DNA from: a bacterium
GTDB taxonomy: Bacteria > Arandabacterota > Arandabacteria > Arandabacterales > JALGWA01
Length of the DNA: 7,025 nt
NCBI GenBank assembly: GCA_025774425.1
Contig: JALGWA010000059.1
Location: 1-7,025, forward strand
Direction: 5' to 3'
In this document: positions 4,602 to 7,025 of the stretch, piece after piece
How positions within the stretch are numbered: position 1 is the first letter of the stretch
Layout: every line of letters begins with the position of its first letter
Translations under genes and position numbers: made by a program
The notes under the pieces: model-generated
Seen by the model: the letters and a program-made list of their open reading frames with translations, nothing else
What the model was told of the DNA's origin: nothing
The model's database searches: none

Positions 4602-6992
4602 TCATCCGGATTCGGAGAGAAGGGCTACGGTCTCGGCGACCTCCTCCGCCGTAACCGTCCGGCGGAGCTGCTCCATGCGGCTCATGACTTCCTGGAAGCG
4701 CATACCCTCGGCCGCGCTTATCCATTCGAGCTGGAGTCTTTCCGATCTGATCCCCAGCTTGTCGAGTTTCTTCTTGAGCTTCTCGATGCGCTTGGCCGTC
4801 CAGTGGTTGGCGTCGATGTAGTGGCAGTCGCCGAAATGGCATCCGGAGACGAGCACGACCGGCGCGCCCTTTCTGAACGCATGGAGTACGAACTTGGAAT
4901 CGACCCGCCCGCTGCACATGGTCCTGATGAGGCGGGGAGTAGCTGGGTACTGAAGCCTCGAGATGCCGGCGAAGTCGGCCCCAGCGTACGAGCACCAGTT
5001 GCATGCGAACACGACGACCTTCTCCATGGGGTCCTCGGCGAGGATCGAATCGATCTGAGCGGTTATCTGCTCGTCCGTGTAATGTCTCATGACGATGGCG
5101 TCGAAGGGGCACTCGGCCCCGCAGGTGCCGCAGCCCGCGCAGGCGGCTTCGATCACCCGGGCCGGCGTCTTGGCCTTGGTGTCGACGATTATGGCGTTGT
5201 ACGGGCAGACCTTGGCGCAGATGCCGCATGACTTGCACTTCTCGTCGATTACCATCGATGTAATCGCCTCGACCGCGATTTCCCCCTTCCTCATCAGGGA
5301 ACTGGCCCTGGCGACCGCGCCGGACGCCTGGGTCACCGAGTCCTTGATGTCCTTGGGGGCCTCACAGGTGCCTGCGAAGAAGATGCCGCGCGTGGGAGCG
5401 TCCACCGGCTCAAGCTTCGGGTGCGCCTCGAGGAGGAACCCGTCGGACGTCTTGGACAGGTTCAGCATCTCCCGGACGCGGTCGAAGTCCGGGTGCGGCA
5501 CGAAGCCCACGGAGAGGACGACCATGTCGTAGTTGTGGACGCGCACGCCGCCGGTCTCGACGTCTTCGACGTAGAGGTCCAGGCTGCCGTCGTCGCGTTG
5601 CCTTATCTGCCCCGGAAGGGCCCGGATGTACTTCACCCCGTAGCTCCTGCTCTTCTTGTAGAGATCCTCGAATCCCTTGCCGAATGCGCGTATGTCGGTG
5701 TAGTGGACGGCGATCTCCATTTCCGGGTAATGTTCCTTGAGGAGTAGCGTGTCCTTCACGGTGTTCATGCAACAGATGTTGCTGCAGTACGGCCGGCCGC
5801 GCTTCTCCATGCGCGAGCCGACGCATTGGACGAAGCCCACGGTCCGCGGCTTCTCGCCGTTGTCGAGCCTCACCATGTGGCCCTGGGTCGGGCCGCCGGC
5901 GTTGATGAGGCGCTCGAACTCCATGCTCGTGATCACGTTGGGATACCTGGTGTAGCCGTATTCGCTCATGCCGGCGGCGTCGTACACCGACATGCCGATC
6001 GCGACGATGATCGTGCCGACGTCGATCTCTATTTCCTCGTCCGTCATGTCGTAGTCTATGCAGTCTTTCTCGCACGCCTCGCTGCACTTCTCGCAGGCGA
6101 GCGGCATGTTGCCCAGGCAGGTCTCGACGTCCAGCACGTAGGCGGGGGGAACGGCCTGCGGGAAAGGCTGGTAGATCGCCTTCCTGGTCGCGAGGCCCAC
6201 CTCGAACTCGCTCGGCTTGGTCTGCGGGCAGACCTCGGTGCAGTCTCCGCAGGCGGTGCACTCCTTCTCGTCGACGTAGCGCGCCTTGCGGAGCACCTTG
6301 ACCTTGAAGTTGCCCACGTAGCCCGCGACCTCTTTCACTTCGCTGTAGGCAAGGACTTCAATCATCGGATGTCGACCGACATCCGTCATCTTGGGCCCCA
6401 GGATTCATATGGAGCAGTCCATCGAGGGATATGTCTTGTCGATCTGCGCCATGATGCCGCCCAGGGACGGTTCCCTCTCGACGAGGTAAACGGGAAACCC
6501 GTTCTCGGCGAGATCGAGCGCCGCCTGTATGCCGGCCACGCCGCCGCCGACGACGAGCGCGGCCTTCTTGACCGGCACGACCGTCTCCGTCTGGGGCTCG
6601 AGCCTTCTCGCCCGCGCCACCCCCATCGCTACCAGATCCTTGGCCTTCTCGGTGGCGGCCTTCATGTCATGGAGGTGGACCCAGGAGCATTGCTCCCTTA
6701 TGTTGGCCATCTCCAACAGGTAGGGGTTGAGGCCGGCCTCGATCATGGTCTTCCTGAAGGTGGGCTCATGCAGTCTCGGCGTGCACGACGCAATGACTAT
6801 CCTGTCGAGGTTGTTGTCTGCGATCGCCTTCTTGATTTCCTGTTGGCCGGGGTCCGAGCACGTGTACAGATTGGTTGTCGAGAACACGACGCCGTCCAGT
6901 GTCGAAGCATACTCGGCCACTTGAGCGCAGTCGACCGAACCTGCGATATTCATCCCGCAATGGCAGATGAAAACACCGATTCTCGGTTCCAG
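4602..6992 (-). CDS. hdrA: Probable selenocysteine-containing HdrA-MvhD fusion, read through in-frame UGA (Sec196), CTG start
   Basis: Read as one gene, this encodes a 796-residue HdrA with fused MvhD. Order: N-terminal HdrA domain (Cys10, Cys12, Cys45, Cys70, Cys102); FAD domain (Gly-Gly-Gly-Val-Ala-Gly, 149-154); Cys193-x2-UGA196 followed by Ile-Leu-Gly-Pro-Lys-Met; inserted ferredoxin (Cys245/248/251/255 and Cys292/300/303/307); rest of the FAD domain; two-cluster ferredoxin (Cys586/589/592/596 and Cys618/621/624/628); MvhD domain with Cys664, Cys667, Cys693, Cys718 and Cys723, which should bind a [2Fe-2S] cluster. The UGA (6407-6405) is in frame with both halves, no residue is missing, and it falls on a conserved Cys of the plus-strand paralogue. 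Some methanogen and bacterial HdrA proteins are known selenoproteins. The ATG at 6953 would omit the Cys-His-Cys-Gly motif, so the CTG at 6992 behind AAAGGAGGTGA is preferred. MvhD usually receives electrons from hydrogenase or formate dehydrogenase. Alternative: a pseudogene with a Cys-to-stop change; intact downstream coding argues against old decay. Confidence 0.85.
6366..6385 (-). promoter_or_regulatory. Candidate bacterial-type SECIS hairpin
   Basis: On the minus strand, 19 nt after the UGA, there is a perfect 8-bp stem CGGATGTC / GACATCCG closed by the tetraloop GGTC (6377-6374). The loop begins 28 nt after the UGA, inside the roughly 16-37 nt window in which bacterial SECIS loops place their conserved GU. 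GGUC is also the apical loop of the E. coli fdhF SECIS as I recall it. Unlike fdhF there is no bulged U in the upper stem, and the lower stem toward the UGA is weak (mostly G-U pairs and A/A mismatches). The same stretch encodes the HdrA sequence Thr-Asp-Val-Gly-Arg-His-Pro, so part of the symmetry may be a by-product of conserved codons. Confidence 0.65.
6405..6407 (-). other. In-frame UGA, predicted selenocysteine codon of hdrA (Sec196)
   Basis: On the minus strand the codons read Asp-Cys-Ser-Ile-TGA-Ile-Leu-Gly-Pro-Lys-Met. The plus-strand HdrA in the same window reads Asp-Cys-Ala-Ala-Cys-Ile-Leu-Ser-Pro-Lys-Met, so the TGA replaces the second Cys of a conserved CxxC in the flavoprotein domain. 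TGA also ends the plus-strand hdrA, hdrB, the zinc-ribbon gene and this gene itself, so a genome-wide reassignment of TGA is not the explanation. Confidence 0.8.
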
Positions 6993-7010
6993 TACTCTCT
7001 CACCTCCTTT
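6990..7010 (-). promoter_or_regulatory. Perfect Shine-Dalgarno and CTG start of minus-strand hdrA
   Basis: Minus-strand AAAGGAGGTGA (7010-7000) is a near-complete match to the 16S rRNA tail. Seven nt further on is CTG (6992-6990), in frame with the conserved Glu-Pro-Arg-Ile-Gly-Val-Phe-Ile-Cys-His-Cys-Gly. No ATG, GTG or TTG lies in this frame between the Shine-Dalgarno and the Cys-His-Cys-Gly motif. The frame stays open to the window edge, so an upstream start outside the window is formally possible, but the Shine-Dalgarno would then be inside the gene. Confidence 0.65.
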
Positions 7011-7025
7011 CGTGTATGAATGCCA

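Noticed and set aside
4602..6389. Independent 595-residue HdrA starting at the ATG 6389
   Set aside because: That ATG is the conserved Met of the Pro-Lys-Met motif inside the flavin domain. No Shine-Dalgarno precedes it, and the upstream frame supplies precisely the missing N-terminal domain. It is better explained as the part after a Sec codon.
4602..6992. Minus-strand hdrA as a pseudogene
   Set aside because: There is a single TGA at a Cys position and no frameshift, all other cluster cysteines are kept, a hairpin lies in the SECIS position, and the family is known to use Sec. A recent nonsense mutation or sequencing error cannot be fully excluded.
5826..7019. 397-residue plus-strand open frame
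   Set aside because: It is antisense to the HdrA flavin and ferredoxin domains. Its composition (Leu/Val/Ala/His/Asp-rich, no motifs) is the mirror of the real gene, and long antisense frames are common in GC-rich coding DNA.
1..7025. Genome-wide recoding of TGA as an amino acid
   Set aside because: TGA is the natural terminator of the zinc-ribbon gene, plus-strand hdrA, hdrB and minus-strand hdrA, each ending at the expected protein length.
1..7025. Mobile elements, CRISPR arrays, tRNA or rRNA genes
   Set aside because: I saw no transposase motifs, long terminal inverted repeats, regularly spaced repeats or cloverleaf-like segments. The sequence is almost fully accounted for by coding regions.

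Overview
The window is GC-rich and carries genes of anaerobic, flavin-based electron transfer. It holds two heterodisulfide-reductase-type HdrA flavoproteins, one HdrC and one HdrB, preceded by a cluster of small Gly/Arg/Pro-rich DUF5320-type proteins. Strong AGGAGG-type ribosome binding sites, tight ATGA coupling and a hairpin directly after an in-frame UGA (the bacterial position for a SECIS element) suggest an anaerobic bacterium. Plausible groups are anaerobic Actinomycetota, Desulfobacterota or Chloroflexota. An archaeon is not excluded, because HdrABC and DUF5320 proteins are common there too, and no marker gene fixes the taxon.

Layout. Positions 1-652 (+) hold the C-terminal end of one DUF5320-like protein and two complete small relatives, the last ending in a zinc ribbon. 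Positions 653-843 are a non-coding leader with GC-rich hairpins. Positions 844-4556 (+) form an hdrA-hdrC-hdrB operon: the first two genes overlap by ATGA, and the third follows after 12 nt with its Shine-Dalgarno overlapping the previous stop. Positions 4557-4601 are a short convergent gap. Positions 4602-6992 (-) are a second, full-length hdrA fused to an MvhD domain. Conventional gene calling splits this gene in two at an in-frame TGA.

The main observation is that this TGA sits exactly where the paralogue in the same window has the second Cys of a CxxC motif (Cys-x-x-Cys-Ile-Leu-x-Pro-Lys-Met). A perfect 8-bp stem with a GGUC tetraloop follows it, with the loop 28 nt downstream. The likeliest reading is one 796-residue selenoprotein HdrA with Sec at residue 196, not a broken gene. 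The same gene probably starts at a CTG codon behind a perfect AAAGGAGGTGA.

The two HdrA proteins differ in a second way. The minus-strand one has an MvhD domain with all five of its cysteines. The plus-strand one keeps the MvhD-like fold region but has lost all five corresponding cysteines, so it should not bind the [2Fe-2S] cluster there. By family knowledge, HdrB reduces disulfide-type substrates, HdrC wires HdrB to HdrA, the HdrA flavin splits or merges electron pairs, and MvhD is the entry point from hydrogenase or formate dehydrogenase. The window therefore suggests a catalytic HdrABC unit whose own MvhD port is degenerate, next to a Sec-containing HdrA-MvhD that could exchange electrons with a separate partner. 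That cooperation is inference. The true substrate cannot be read from the window.
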